64,000 bases of DNA, taken from contig NC_081415.1 of NCBI RefSeq assembly GCF_030272615.1, forward strand, positions 420,166,257-420,230,256, read 5' to 3'. The notes under the pieces were generated by a model that saw nothing but the letters and a program-made list of their open reading frames with translations, was not told where the DNA came from and did not search any database. Shown piece after piece: positions 57,601-62,489 of the stretch (position 1 is the first letter of the stretch; each line of letters begins with the position of its first letter). The DNA comes from Cryptomeria japonica. Lineage: Eukaryota; Streptophyta; Pinopsida; Cupressales; Cupressaceae. The position numbers and the translations under genes are program-made.

Positions 57601-59587
57601 TAATATATAAAATAAGAGGCTAGACTTGCTTTATGGTCTGCCACAAAGTTCATTCACTGGACAATGAGAAACCAGTTGATGATACTAAGGAGCCTAAGGA
57701 AGAACCTGAAGAGTAGGAAGAAAAGACAAAGGAATATTATGGAGATGAGGAGCAAGCTCATAATCAATAGCCTTTTCCTTTTGTTTTCTGTTATTTGTGT
57801 TTATTTTCTTCTTTCCTATTTGGCTTAAGATACATGTTTCATGATCAATAATGTAAGGATAGTACCCTCCTTTACAAGATTAGAATTTACATCCAACCTG
57901 GCCAGTGAGATTTTTCCTTTCAGTATTTTCAGATATTTTCCTTGTATGCTTAAAATAAAAATATAATATTTTTCTTTAGCAAAAAGAGTTGGAAACAACA
58001 AATGCACACTGTACCTTATGCATACTCACAACCACATATTCAAGTCAGAAATAAAGAAGAGCAATCTTCAAAATTCCAGCGTATTTTCTCTCCTTCCCAT
58101 TCTATCAGATTTAGCGAAAAAGGTGCCGTATATTGCTTTTTAATACACTTCATTAGTTTATACTTTATAGTAATTTCAGTATTCTCAGATATTTTACTTG
58201 TGTGCTTAAAGCTAATACAATAGTTTTCTTTAGCAGAAAAAGTTGCAAAAAACAAATGCACAATGTACCTTATGCATCCTCACAACCACATATTCAAGTC
58301 AGAAATAAAGAAGAGAAATCTTCAAAACTAATTCCAACATATTTTCTCTCCTTCCCCTCCTATCAAATTTAACTAAAAAAGGTGCCTTATATTGCTTTTT
58401 AATACACTTTATTAGTTTATACTTTATAGTAATTGGCTAGCATCCCCATCTACTGAATCAATATTTTGTATAGCTTATACAGCATTATCTGCCCTTATTT
58501 TCTAAAATAAACCCAATTCCACATCAATCTTCAGATCAATAGTCATAATGTTGTTAGACTTTAGAGGCAAACAAGATTGTATCCCTAAGGTATACAATCA
58601 AAATATTTAAATATGTCCACAGGGCAGGAATAAAGTATATTAACAATATATTTTTGAGATACAACACACATTATTGTGCTCTGCCATCAGTAAAGATAAC
58701 AATTTAAGCAAATTGATTATTAACAAATAGGTAATGATCATACACCTGAATAGGAAGTTCTTTTTAATTGGCAAACACTCAAAAAAAGGAACGCCAAGAG
58801 ATCAGAGCATGAAAATACCCCTGAAGAATCAGCTGAGGAAGCTTGGAAAGTAGTGCCAGATTTCTTATCAGGTTCACCGACTATGGGAGGGCTTCTATTG
58901 CTGTCACTTTTAAAAGATGGCAAGTCCTCAGGGCAAGGAAAAGCATTGCCAAACGTTTCTTCATTATGACTGTCGGCGTGACTATCTTCATTATCTTCCC
59001 CAAAATCCTCTGACCGCAGGACGGATGAATACTTGCTTTCCTCATCAAATTTCTCTGACTCATTTGCAAACGGGACACCTCTTTCCTTTTACACAGAGAA
59101 AAAAACTCAATAATTAAATCATGAACCCAACTACAGATGCTAGGAATTTGGGAAAAATATAAAAAACTGACAATACTGCAAATAAAGAATATCAAATTTC
59201 TCTGACTCATTTGCAAAGGGGACACCTCTTTCCTTTTACACAGAGAAAAACTCAATAATTAAATCATGAACCCAACTACAGATGCTAGGATTTTGAGAAA
59301 AATATAAAAACTGACAATACTGCAAATAAAGAATATCAATATATAAATTACAAGAAGAAGAAAAGGTGAAAATGGAAAGATAATCTAAGAATATGCAATA
59401 CAATCTTACCTCTGCTACATGGAAATTCCCACTGGCTTGCTTCTCAATTTCTCTTGCAATTAATGAAGCTCTCCTTTCCAAATCTCGCATCTGTGGTCCC
59501 CTCTCAAGTTTTGTAGTGTACAGCTCCTCATCAAATGTGCTTTCCACACCAAACAGGCACTTGTTTGTTTCAAATTGATCCCAATTC
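3397..59587 (-). CDS. CID4-like: Plant ataxin-2 homologue (PABP-interacting protein, CID3/CID4-like), 3' part of gene, 12 exons
   Basis: Seen: twelve minus-strand exons, 59410-59587, 58819-59085, 50808-50938, 50506-50614, 49917-49950, 49641-49703, 49260-49558, 48801-49139, 25465-25569, 25153-25215, 16335-16425 and 3397-3668. They join with matching splice phases into about 650 residues ending in TAA. Domains in order are LsmAD, a Ser/Asp-rich linker, a PAM2 region with two LNPNAK motifs, and a Gln/Pro/Gly-rich tail. Family knowledge: plant ataxin-2 proteins bind the MLLE domain of poly(A)-binding protein through PAM2 and act in cytoplasmic mRNP and stress-granule biology. The Sm-like domain that normally precedes LsmAD is not found between 59588 and 64000, so the 5' part lies outside the window. 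Introns reach 23.2 kb. The assignment to CID3 rather than CID4 is not settled. Extra small exons inside the long introns cannot be excluded. Confidence 0.9.
4139..5097. mobile_element. Non-autonomous TIR element, relative of the element at 10017
   Basis: The 4870-5097 part is the reverse complement of about 10020-10290 (shared stretches around TTTGCTGAGTTT, TTTTTCAAG and ATTGCCAAGT). The ends look like imperfect inverted repeats (AGTTAAAAACTCTG at left; AGTTCAAAACCTCTG on the reverse strand at right). TAGAACCAT and TAGAACAT flank it and may be a degraded target duplication. No coding capacity. Confidence 0.5.
5098..5847. other. Intron sequence without recognised element
   Basis: AT-rich intronic DNA with no ORF or repeat that could be identified by eye. 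Confidence 0.4.
5848..9485 (+). mobile_element. Ty1/copia-like LTR element, 5' LTR truncated, coding region degraded
   Basis: Direct repeats at 5848-6091 and about 9233-9485 share TGGTATAGAG and CTATACCAACTCTTA near their ends. After the left repeat comes TGGCATCAAAGC (6092-6103), a near match to the initiator-Met tRNA primer site TGGTATCAGAGC. Before the right LTR (TGTGAAGG, 9152) is a purine tract TTTAAGGGGGG. The internal ~3 kb shows no recognisable gag or pol domain. The left LTR lacks its first ~90 bp. The Copia assignment rests on LTR length (334 bp) and primer type only. Confidence 0.65.
9152..9485 (+). repeat. 3' LTR of the 5.8-9.5 kb element
   Basis: Starts TGTGAAGGAGG just after the polypurine tract and ends ACTCTTACA. 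The last 30 bp form a hairpin (TGGTATAGAG...CTATACCA). Confidence 0.6.
10017..10457. mobile_element. 441-bp TIR element inserted in the gypsy protease
   Basis: TGGCTGCAAT occurs at 10007-10016 and 10458-10467, directly flanking the segment. The ends are inverted (CAAAGATGAA at left; TAGATGAA on the reverse strand at right). Its removal rejoins the protease (GRGW-IIAA to AAKADHN). AT-rich, non-coding. The 8-10 bp duplication fits hAT or Mutator-like mobilisation. Confidence 0.75.
12613..12640. repeat. Short tandem repeat (TCCCACTC)n
   Basis: About three and a half copies of an 8-bp unit inside the gypsy gag remnant. Confidence 0.8.
13565..14300 (-). pseudogene. Ty1/copia reverse transcriptase fragment
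   Basis: Minus-strand translation gives YDALMKNHILELVDLPLGRK, VAKGYLQHEGVDFEETFA and AKMVTFQLLLSNATQFGWKV, followed after a stop by MDVQRAFLNGDIHEEIYMVQ. These are the first RT blocks of Copia pol. The upstream part (RPKWYYSPLDDVHEDELHQS, ~14060-14130) is the linker between integrase and RT. Stops and frameshifts are present. No LTR could be tied to it. Confidence 0.85.
14301..15556. other. Intron sequence without recognised element
   Basis: No coding domain or repeat structure identified. Confidence 0.35.
15614..15898. mobile_element. Foldback (hairpin) element
   Basis: The left arm from CTCTTGAAAAGCTAGAGAT (15614) is repeated inverted in the right arm ending ATCTCTAGCTTTTCAAGAG (15898). 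The arms also share GTTAACAAGGGGGCATTT and AAGTTTGGAC. The left arm carries about 28 extra bases. A 52-bp direct repeat (GCAACATTAA...GTAATCTGTC) flanks it at 15557-15608 and 15958-16009. Confidence 0.7.
16335..16425 (-). CDS. CID4-like: Ataxin-2 homologue exon: Gln-rich tail
   Basis: 91 nt, phase 0 in and phase 1 out: DMMQGSQVSLPQGSVPAQAA and on to HHAQQSKHR, then one G. The acceptor is attgaag|GATATG and the donor is CGTG|GTATGT. It lies 8.7 kb beyond the previous exon. Confidence 0.84.
16426..18125. other. Intron sequence without recognised element
   Basis: AT-rich, with short open frames only; no domain recognised. At 18126-18205 GGTTGGTGCC recurs three times. Confidence 0.35.
18360..20960 (+). 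pseudogene. Decayed plant L1-type LINE
   Basis: Order of fragments on the plus strand: end of ORF1 with a broken zinc knuckle (KPLPKTLYILSSFGNYFENM, then YHTCNKVGHITKHSS, ~18470-18620); endonuclease pieces (SGDFDVILC, then IFSWTDQSKGFCNITEKL, ~19660-19850); pre-RT KALGHNGLTAGFFQVF (~20520-20575); RT pieces (RGFVMVRQMLDSIIMTHNIL, IFKLDIASS, ~20770-20890). Many stops and frameshifts are present and RT motifs after this are missing. Limits are approximate. Confidence 0.7.
21030..22470. repeat. Complex direct repeat, ~0.8-kb family, 2 full and 1 partial copies
   Basis: The block starting TTCTTCTGGCAAGAAACC occurs at about 21060 and 21925. The block around GGTAATGAAAGAAACTTT occurs at about 21365, 21705 and 22240. 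The block with TTTGGAGGGAAAGGAATAAA occurs at about 21607 and 22382. Non-coding; possibly a duplicated LTR or MITE cluster. Confidence 0.75.
22471..23505. other. Intron sequence upstream of the hammerhead-like motif
   Basis: Less AT-rich than its surroundings, with small open frames but no recognised domain. It could be the body of a non-autonomous retroelement ending at the ribozyme-like motif, which is an inference only. Confidence 0.3.
23514..23545 (+). ncRNA. Hammerhead-ribozyme-like core, copy 1
   Basis: CTGATGA is followed by an imperfect hairpin (GGATCA...TGATCT) and GAAAC, the conserved order of a hammerhead catalytic core (CUGAUGA, stem II, GAAA). The second copy at 54038 keeps the core and changes the stem in a pairing-compatible way. 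Stems I and III and a cleavage site could not be placed with confidence, so activity is not claimed. Confidence 0.45.
23610..24583. mobile_element. CpG-rich G-tract element with palindromes and GAGACG array
   Basis: Sharp composition change. It opens with GGGGACGGGGGGACG runs (23628-23745), has repeated palindromes GGGGCAGCGCCCC (23990-24110) and an array of GAGACG/CGTCTC units with a 54-bp period (24260-24450), and closes with more G/C runs. The ends are weakly inverted (GTGTTCCACGG at left; GTGAACCACGG on the reverse strand at right). Open frames across it are low-complexity artefacts. No target duplication was resolved. Confidence 0.6.
25153..25215 (-). CDS. CID4-like: Ataxin-2 homologue exon: YSQPMVYGQPG segment
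   Basis: 63 nt, 21 codons, phase 0 at both ends; translates YSQPMVYGQPGSVVYIQPY then TN. The acceptor is tatggcag|TATTCA and the donor is AAT|GTAAGG. It is 249 nt downstream of the previous exon. Confidence 0.86.
25465..25569 (-). CDS. CID4-like: Ataxin-2 homologue exon: Gln/Pro-rich tail
   Basis: 105 nt, 35 codons, phase 0 at both ends: QLIAHSFNGQQPIRYTSQAA and on to VHPGNQM. The acceptor is a tandem NAGNAG (acagcag), so the first Gln may be optional. The donor is ATG|GTAAAC. Composition matches the tail of plant ataxin-2 proteins. Confidence 0.85.
25641..25799. repeat. 80-bp tandem duplication
   Basis: TTTTGTTTGCTC...GAAATTTAAGCAATT occurs twice, offset by 80 bp, in the 23-kb intron just upstream (in gene sense) of the exon at 25465-25569. 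Confidence 0.85.
26644..27018. mobile_element. 375-bp hAT-like MITE with perfect TIR and TSD
   Basis: Begins CTATGTTACCC and ends GGGTAACATAG, a perfect 11-bp inverted repeat. It is flanked on both sides by the 8-bp duplication GTTAATGA (26636-26643 and 27019-27026). The interior carries GGGACGGGGACAG motifs at both ends and no ORF. The 8-bp target duplication is the hAT hallmark. Confidence 0.9.
27797..28230 (+). other. Possible LTR-retroelement remnant: primer-site-like and TATA-like motifs
   Basis: TGGTATTAGAG at about 27798 resembles the initiator-Met tRNA primer site (TGGTATCAGAGC). A TATA-like GAGGTATAAAAGGG at about 28223 would fit an LTR promoter. CTCCGTGTTTG and TGTGTATGCTC microrepeats lie at 27895-27960. 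No paired LTRs were found, so this is weak. Confidence 0.3.
28231..29107. other. Spacer before LINE, no gene seen
   Basis: Contains small duplications (GAGGCGTGACCTCT twice at ~28410-28445; CCGTAAACTTTGAGGG twice at ~28865-28925) but no recognised coding domain. Confidence 0.4.
29462..30904 (+). pseudogene. LINE-A ORF1 (DUF4283-like, CCHC zinc knuckle)
   Basis: One frame from ATG 29462 (MAAQKGPMG) to the TGA at 30902-30904, broken by TGA at 30380 and TAG at 30656. The N-terminal half matches plant LINE ORF1 (DUF4283: FSCLTNRNKVFEGGPYFY, RVPVWIRLPWFPLEFW). A CCHC knuckle reads CRICHEYGHLQKMCP near 30220-30260. The stop overlaps the ORF2 start as ATGA. ORF1 proteins bind LINE RNA. The frame is open upstream to 29108, but the GC-rich start there is more likely 5' UTR. 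Confidence 0.85.
30901..35204 (+). pseudogene. LINE-A ORF2: endonuclease, reverse transcriptase, zf-RVT, partial RNase H
   Basis: Starts MIVLSWNVRGLNS. Endonuclease motifs are WNVRGLN, FIQEMK and LAGDFNVV (30901-31860), with SDH after the duplicated block. The RT follows (32071-33423): KALGPNGFPIEFFQ, DMAKAYDRV, RGLRQGDPLSP and the catalytic FVDD. The post-RT region (33460-34170), zinc-binding WPKCNFFLWLV...C-x2-C (34390-34570) and RNase H start (KIYTDGSSRGNPGYAG, ~35000) come next. RNase H is cut off at about 35204. A 275-bp tandem duplication in the endonuclease shifts the frame; TAG at 32644 and later frameshifts also kill it. It encoded the enzyme for target-primed reverse transcription. 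It lies in the 23-kb intron, antisense to the host gene. Confidence 0.9.
31308..31857. repeat. 275-bp tandem duplication inside the LINE-A endonuclease
   Basis: Copies 31308-31582 and 31583-31857 differ at five sites that I could find. In every one the second copy has A for G or T for C. The unit is not a multiple of 3, so it breaks ORF2. Confidence 0.9.
35205..36759 (+). pseudogene. LINE-B fragment: zf-RVT and start of RNase H
   Basis: Translation with stops gives PKANAFAWATIQKGIFTTKR and CVLCKN (~35735-35840), the zinc-binding region after the RT. Then come EMWAEMFISNLENAIEEAIN (~36370) and an RNase H start, EEWLKLNFGSASRGN...CIIKDHRQKLISHAS, to TTNEAKA (~36570-36740). The frame continues at 41963 after the inserted element. 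It contains a triplicated 150-bp unit. The joint with LINE-A at ~35204 is abrupt. Confidence 0.75.
35855..36306. repeat. 150-bp tandem repeat, three copies
   Basis: TAATGCTTGGATGCCAATTT recurs at about 35855, 36005 and 36155. The units are nearly identical; the third has one extra base (TTAAGACAC). It is an expansion inside the LINE-B zf-RVT region. Confidence 0.95.
36760..37501 (+). repeat. Left terminal inverted repeat of the 5.2-kb element
   Basis: Pairs in inverted orientation with 41241-41957. Shared stretches include GATGAAGGTTCACAAAATGT, TACTTTCC and ATCAATGACATAAGAAC. It ends at TTCATAC. Confidence 0.88.
37858..41231 (-). pseudogene. Internal ORF of the 5.2-kb element, unknown family
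   Basis: Minus-strand reading from ATG 41231 (MEFKK) to TAG 37858, about 1,120 codons, broken by roughly three frameshifts and about ten stops, mostly TAG. The N-terminal ~380 residues look globular (DHFDLDSRSVKDESRKKLIR, WMYRYIHVIRQNTKKIFWG). The middle is Ser/Thr/Pro-rich and probably disordered, with a KRKK patch (~38990). The C-terminal ~300 residues are heptad-like and charged (IEIFFQELETQEKDFEALLK), probably coiled coil. No RT, integrase, transposase DDE or protease motif was recognised. It could be a structural gag-like protein or a captured gene. Confidence 0.65.
41241..41957 (-). repeat. Right terminal inverted repeat of the 5.2-kb element
   Basis: Reverse-strand copy of 36760-37501. 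Its inner end lies about 10 nt before the start codon of the internal ORF. Confidence 0.88.
41963..43339 (+). pseudogene. LINE-B 3' part: end of RNase H and 3' tail
   Basis: RNase H resumes as VCKQFGVK, DSMVIVNAIRNRVTPN, SLMTFTIKHIYREINQKTNS (~41970-42170), matching the last RNase H helices of plant LINEs. The following kilobase has no domain. A tract of 11 A after CTTCATTGACC (43329-43339) may be the LINE poly(A) tail. Confidence 0.65.
43340..45279. other. Intron sequence, little recognised
   Basis: A stretch at 43560-43660 (GGGGGGAGACATGCC, GGAGACATCGCC) may be a deaminated relative of the GAGACG array at 24260. An 81-codon open frame at 44256-44501 (+) has no recognised domain. Otherwise AT-rich. 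Confidence 0.35.
45288..45677. mobile_element. 390-bp hAT-like MITE with perfect TSD
   Basis: Starts CTAAGTCACA and ends TGTGACTTAG (10-bp perfect inverted repeat). The 8-bp GTAATTAA flanks both sides (45280-45287 and 45678-45685). Subterminal repeats of AATTCGA/TCGAATT occur in both orientations. No transposase. Confidence 0.9.
45686..46662. other. Intron sequence without recognised element
   Basis: AT-rich; no domain or repeat identified. Confidence 0.35.
46664..48130 (+). pseudogene. Ty1/copia gag to pre-integrase fragment
   Basis: Plus-strand pieces: gag start MANLNSLMMSESQRFNANNY and SIFVCKSLDAFIYKEFPKMK (46664-46815); a degenerate zinc knuckle FCAKKDHTRKIVREW (~47285-47330); protease/pre-integrase ANGDIKINLDEVEKFTFQNV then LSISKITRHGHL (47522-47700). 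Frameshifts and stops throughout. No LTRs were found around it. Confidence 0.7.
48131..48800. other. 5' end of the 23-kb intron
   Basis: No element recognised. It begins with the GC donor of the host intron at 48799-48800. Confidence 0.4.
48801..49139 (-). CDS. CID4-like: Ataxin-2 homologue exon: second PAM2 half, Pro/Gln-rich
   Basis: 339 nt, 113 codons, phase 0 at both ends. It starts EFKLNPNAKSYTP, which completes PAM2, then runs Pro/Gly/Gln-rich to ISPPGQQ. The acceptor is gtcgtgcag|GAATTC. The donor is CAG|GCAAGT, a GC rather than a GT donor with otherwise perfect consensus. It opens the 23.2-kb intron. Confidence 0.9.
49260..49558 (-). CDS. CID4-like: Ataxin-2 homologue exon: Ser-rich segment and first PAM2 half
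   Basis: 299 nt, phase 1 in and phase 0 out. It translates a Ser/Thr/Pro-rich stretch ending KKSALNPNAK directly before the donor AAG|GTATTG. LNPNAK is the first half of the PAM2 region known from plant CID3/CID4, so an intron splits the PABP-binding motif. Confidence 0.9.
49641..49703 (-). CDS. CID4-like: Ataxin-2 homologue exon
   Basis: 63 nt, phase 1 in and phase 1 out. It translates DGGKLPSVDRSEMLPKVECS, then one G that forms Gly with the next exon. The acceptor is aaatgcag|CTGATGG and the donor is TCAG|GTGTGC. Confidence 0.83.
49917..49950 (-). CDS. CID4-like: Ataxin-2 homologue 34-nt micro-exon
   Basis: Only 34 nt: KELDVFPSEVS plus one base. The acceptor is gtctgcag|AAGGAA. The donor TCAA|GTGCGT was chosen over a nearby GTATGA because only it keeps the frame into the next exon (phase 1). 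The exon is short, so the donor call is the weakest of the set. Confidence 0.75.
50506..50614 (-). CDS. CID4-like: Ataxin-2 homologue exon: linker
   Basis: 109 nt, phase 2 in and phase 0 out. It translates ELNESNIRENVKNSKQHMEN and on to ESMKDIS. The acceptor is cccttgcag|G and the donor is TCT|GTAAGT, both strong. The Arg codon is split across the junction with the preceding exon (VS-R-ELNES). Confidence 0.87.
50808..50938 (-). CDS. CID4-like: Ataxin-2 homologue exon: Ser-rich linker
   Basis: 131 nt, phase 0 in and phase 2 out. It translates VRASLHHNHFARDTSLIS and on to LVKGVSR. The acceptor is cttctag|GTGAGA and the donor is AGCAG|GTATGC. It sits 7.9 kb downstream of the previous exon. The phase fits both neighbours exactly and no stop is present. 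Confidence 0.85.
51340..53068 (+). pseudogene. hAT transposase pseudogene (DUF659 and C-terminal dimerisation region)
   Basis: Translation gives ISDE-stop-KDARNRPLINAIAVTPKGAM (TGA where Trp is expected), then VDCKGQVKDGPFIANIP, NVVQVIIDNAKNCTAVG and HIFWTPCAVHSLNLMLKKIG (51471-51690): the DUF659 core of plant hAT transposases. Middle pieces YLLSLTEPILSMIRYTD follow (~52090-52145). The C-terminal region SSSSERNLSIYSIHKIKCNR, TEDLVYVHSKLRLL ends in an acidic tail and TGA (52695-53068). The N-terminal BED finger is missing and several stops occur. It lies in the host intron, antisense to the gene. Confidence 0.88.
53069..54037. other. Intron sequence between hAT remnant and hammerhead-like motif
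   Basis: AT-rich, no domain. A repeated phrase GCAGCATCTATGA occurs at 53595-53630. Confidence 0.35.
54038..54069 (+). ncRNA. Hammerhead-ribozyme-like core, copy 2
   Basis: CTGATGA, a perfect 7-bp hairpin (GGATCAC GGAGT GTGATCC) and GAAAC. Flanks shared with copy 1 extend to CGTTGA and, after a gap, GAAGC. Stems I and III are not resolved. Confidence 0.45.
54070..57914. other. Intron sequence with unclassified open-frame pieces
   Basis: A 118-codon frame at 55237-55593 (+) is polar and Pro/Lys-rich near its end (PLPPSPPSASKKVKREEK). A 114-codon frame at 56049-56393 (+) has no recognised domain. Both could belong to a degraded retroelement, but no signature supports a family. Confidence 0.3.
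57915..58432. repeat. ~255-bp tandem duplication, two copies
   Basis: TTTAGC...AACAAATGCACA...TACCTTATGCAT, CAAGTCAGAAATAAAGAAGA and TTGCTTTTTAATACACTT recur at an offset of about 255 bp. Intronic and non-coding. Confidence 0.88.
58819..59085 (-). CDS. CID4-like: Ataxin-2 homologue exon: LsmAD end and acidic linker
   Basis: 267 nt, 89 codons, phase 0 at both ends. It begins ERGVPFANESEKFDEE, which continues the LsmAD domain of the exon before (HVAE|ERG), and ends ADSSG before donor GTATTT. The acceptor and first coding bases are repeated 147 bp upstream by a tandem duplication (59044-59334). Use of the upstream copy would read into a stop after about 30 codons, so the acceptor at 59086-59087 is the working one. 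Confidence 0.9.
59044..59334. repeat. 147-bp tandem duplication covering a 3' splice site
   Basis: Copy A is 59044-59190 and copy B is 59191-59334, nearly identical. Each carries the intron end, the acceptor and the first ~40 coding nt of the exon at 58819-59085. Only copy A leads into an open exon. Confidence 0.9.
59410..59587 (-). CDS. CID4-like: Ataxin-2 homologue exon: LsmAD domain core
   Basis: 178 nt; enters in phase 2 (completes a codon with one G) and leaves in phase 0. It translates to the typical LsmAD start (NWDQFETNK, LFGVESTFDEELYTTKL, ERGPQMRDLERRA) and runs to HVAE. The acceptor is tgcag|G and the donor is GCAGAG|GTAAGA. LsmAD is the domain next to the Sm fold in ataxin-2 proteins. 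The preceding exon is not in the window, so the upstream intron is longer than 4.4 kb. Confidence 0.93.
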
Positions 59588-61317
59588 CTGCATTTAAGTG
59601 AAGCATCAGATAAACAGTAAAATAGAACCTTCAACACAAATTTTGTTTCCTACATTGTCCCCATGTTCGAAGTTATGCATAAGAACTGCTTTACTCAAAG
59701 CATACTCTACTCCACAGTCGAAGAGTCTATTTATAACATTTTTTCCATTTCAAATCTTCTGCCTCTTACATTTGGAATGATTTTCTAATGAACCCACAAT
59801 ACTGGCCCCAAGGGAAGTGCAAAATTGCTCCATACAGTCACATGAGATACTCATACAGAAAAAGTTAAAAAGTTAAAACATATCCAAATGAACCCAATTA
59901 ACCAAAGTGAGCAATTTTAAATATCATTGGTAGTTATAAATAACGTTTAAAACCTCACTTTCTGTCACGAGATTTCAAAATGTTCTCAACTCTAATCCAA
60001 TGAACTTTTGATTTGTTTTTCATAAGATTAGAAATTCTAGCAGAGTTGAAGTTGAAGAACCCATGTGTTGCATACCTCAAAAAAGGTCTTTACCTTATGT
60101 CTCCTTAAGTGACATTCTAAAATGTCCCTAAAGCTATGGACCATTCAAGAAATCAGGGAAAAGAGGCTTGTCTTTTAATTTTCTACTTTTCTAAGAATCA
60201 GAATTTCTTGATCTCTTTCAGAAGATACATATAGTTAAAAGGACAAAAAGCTGAAATCATGTAACAGGGAAAGAATGGGGAAGCATTAAAGTATGACCAT
60301 TGCTAAGCTTATCATGGTATTCCTCAATTAACACTATTTAGGTTCTTTGCCAAAATCAAAAACCCTAAAGAAAATCAGGGTGATGAATTCATAACTGTAA
60401 CTTACTCCACAATACCCACCCCATCTTATATCCAAATTGGACTGTAAATTCAGCCAACTAAAAATCACCAATCTCAATCACTATAATTGCCTAAGTACAC
60501 AGTTTGAAGACATTGAGCATCTCTCGCAATGCAGATTCAGTATAAATCAGAGATTGCTTAGTTTGAAGTTAGGTACAAAACACAAGTACAGAATGGTCCA
60601 GAGGTGAACTAGACACCCAGAGATCAGAGGCAGCTTCTGGGACAGGAAAATCTAATGATTTAAGTTGCAGTTGAAACACTAGAACCTGTTAAACCAAGGT
60701 CAAAACAATCCCGCATAAAACATCTGACTTGAACAGTTTCAAATAGGGTCAAAAATATCCACCAGAGAACAAACTGGCAGACTCCATGAGATTCAAAGGC
60801 ATTGAAGCATTTGGAATTCCATCCTTTAAAAGTTTTAAATCATTTAAATTATCTGTTTGATTCATCTGCTGATTTTTGTGTATACAAGCACGATGTTTGG
60901 TTTTCTAAGATCTCTTAATGACTTCTGGGCAATTGAGTGAAAAAAGAGGCTGTAAGTTCAGCAAGTTGTAGAGTTGTTTACAAGAATTGCAATATTGTAT
61001 TGCTGATTAGTGTCCTTAAATGCCTGAGAAGGGCAGTAAACTTGTAAATTCATTGGCAGATGGTGGAAGGAGAAGGCAAGTCCTTACTCTTTAACTTTTT
61101 CACACGATAGGTTTTCTCCAGGTTAATCTTTTGTGTTATTACTCTGTTTGTTACATATTTCAGTTCTTGTGGTATTGATTCATGAAAGAGATTTATTATT
61201 CGTGTTGATGAGTTAGTTACAACATATCTATGCTAGTTACAGATCAGATTGGTATTAAAGTAGCACTGTTTCTTGGTTCTCTAGCTATTTTTATAATGTG
61301 GCTAATTTTGCAGAATA
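59588..61317. other. Intron upstream of the LsmAD exon, no element seen
   Basis: AT-rich. I looked on the minus strand for the Sm-like exon expected before LsmAD and did not find it. Confidence 0.4.
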
Positions 61318-62487
61318 ATGCATGTTACTGGAAAAGCTAGTGCAAGAGGAAAAGATGATAAGGTTCCATTGCAACCAGAGATATCCACTAGCAAGGGAAG
61401 AAGAAAATTGGAAATCAAGGCCAATGAAAAAGAGTTGATGCCTTAATATAAAGAACAACAATGTGGCAAATATTTCTCCATCCTTTCGGAAGCTTGATTA
61501 GTTTAAGTCTTAAAGAAGATTCAAGGTGGTCATATGGGAAAGCTACTAGTGTCCATAGACTGTTGTAAAGCAAATGAGTAGCTGAGAAAAGAGCAATCCC
61601 AGGCCCATGAGAAAGAGTGGCCTGATACCAGCTTATTACCTTCAACTATTCCTCTATTCAAAGCAGAAGCCAAGACTTAAATCCAGCCATATGAAGACGA
61701 TGTAAATTTTGAGAAGCTTGACAAGTGTCTGGCTCAGCTTGAGGTATATTTCGGTTTAAATATCATTCATTAAACACAACAAATAACTTTTGCAAGATTG
61801 AGAAATGCACTCACTTCATTTGAACGGTATGTTTATTCTTTAGCTAGAATGATATAACCATCAATTTGTAAATGCAATGAATTTAAGAAGCTTCCAAAGA
61901 AGGAAGTTTGTATTACTTGTTATGACAAGAGGGATCCATCAATTGGAAGTAATTTAGGAAAATTTCAAAGGCAAAATGTTCACAAATATACAAGCAAGTT
62001 TCGCAAGAAGGATTTCCAAGATCATGAAAATTTAATGATATACATTGGAGAGCTCCAAAGCCAGCTAATGAAGCCATTATTGTTGGCCAAGCCTAAAGAC
62101 ATAGATGAGGCATGTTCCCGAGCTCACTATCTTGATATGGAAAAGAAGAATAGTCCGCCATCTTCTTCAAAGATTCTGAAACAGAAAGATGGTCAATAAG
62201 CCAAAAATTAAAAGCAAGACCAATGTTGCTACTACTATTTCCAAGAATGTTTCTAAACAATTCAGGCACTGTGACATTCATGGTTATGCAGAAGAGATTT
62301 GTTAGGAATTACATCTAGATCTACATCCATGCAAATACAAAAAGAAGAAAGGTGTGTTTTTCTTTTAAGATAAAGAGATTGGGTGTAACTCCAACGTGGA
62401 TGAGAGGATCCAATGTAATGATATCCACAAAGAGGTATGCTTGACTTGCAATGAGGTTCATGATAAAAGTGAACTAACCAAGCTCTT
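61318..62487 (+). pseudogene. LTR-retrotransposon gag fragment
   Basis: Starts MHVTGKASARGKDDKVPLQP. Later pieces are FQRQNVHKYTSKFRKK, NLMIYIGELQSQLMKPLLLA and DIDEACSRAHYLDMEKK (~61960-62150), gag-like helices. A knuckle-like HCDIHGYAEEIC then LHPCKYKKKKG follows (~62265-62355). Several stops and frameshifts. Probably Ty3/gypsy by the knuckle spacing, not certain. It is cut at ~62488, where LINE sequence begins. Confidence 0.6.
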
Positions 62488-62489
62488 TT

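Noticed and set aside
58881-59255. 124-codon minus-strand frame across the duplicated splice site
   Set aside because: Out of frame with LsmAD; it only appears open because it crosses intron and duplicated DNA.
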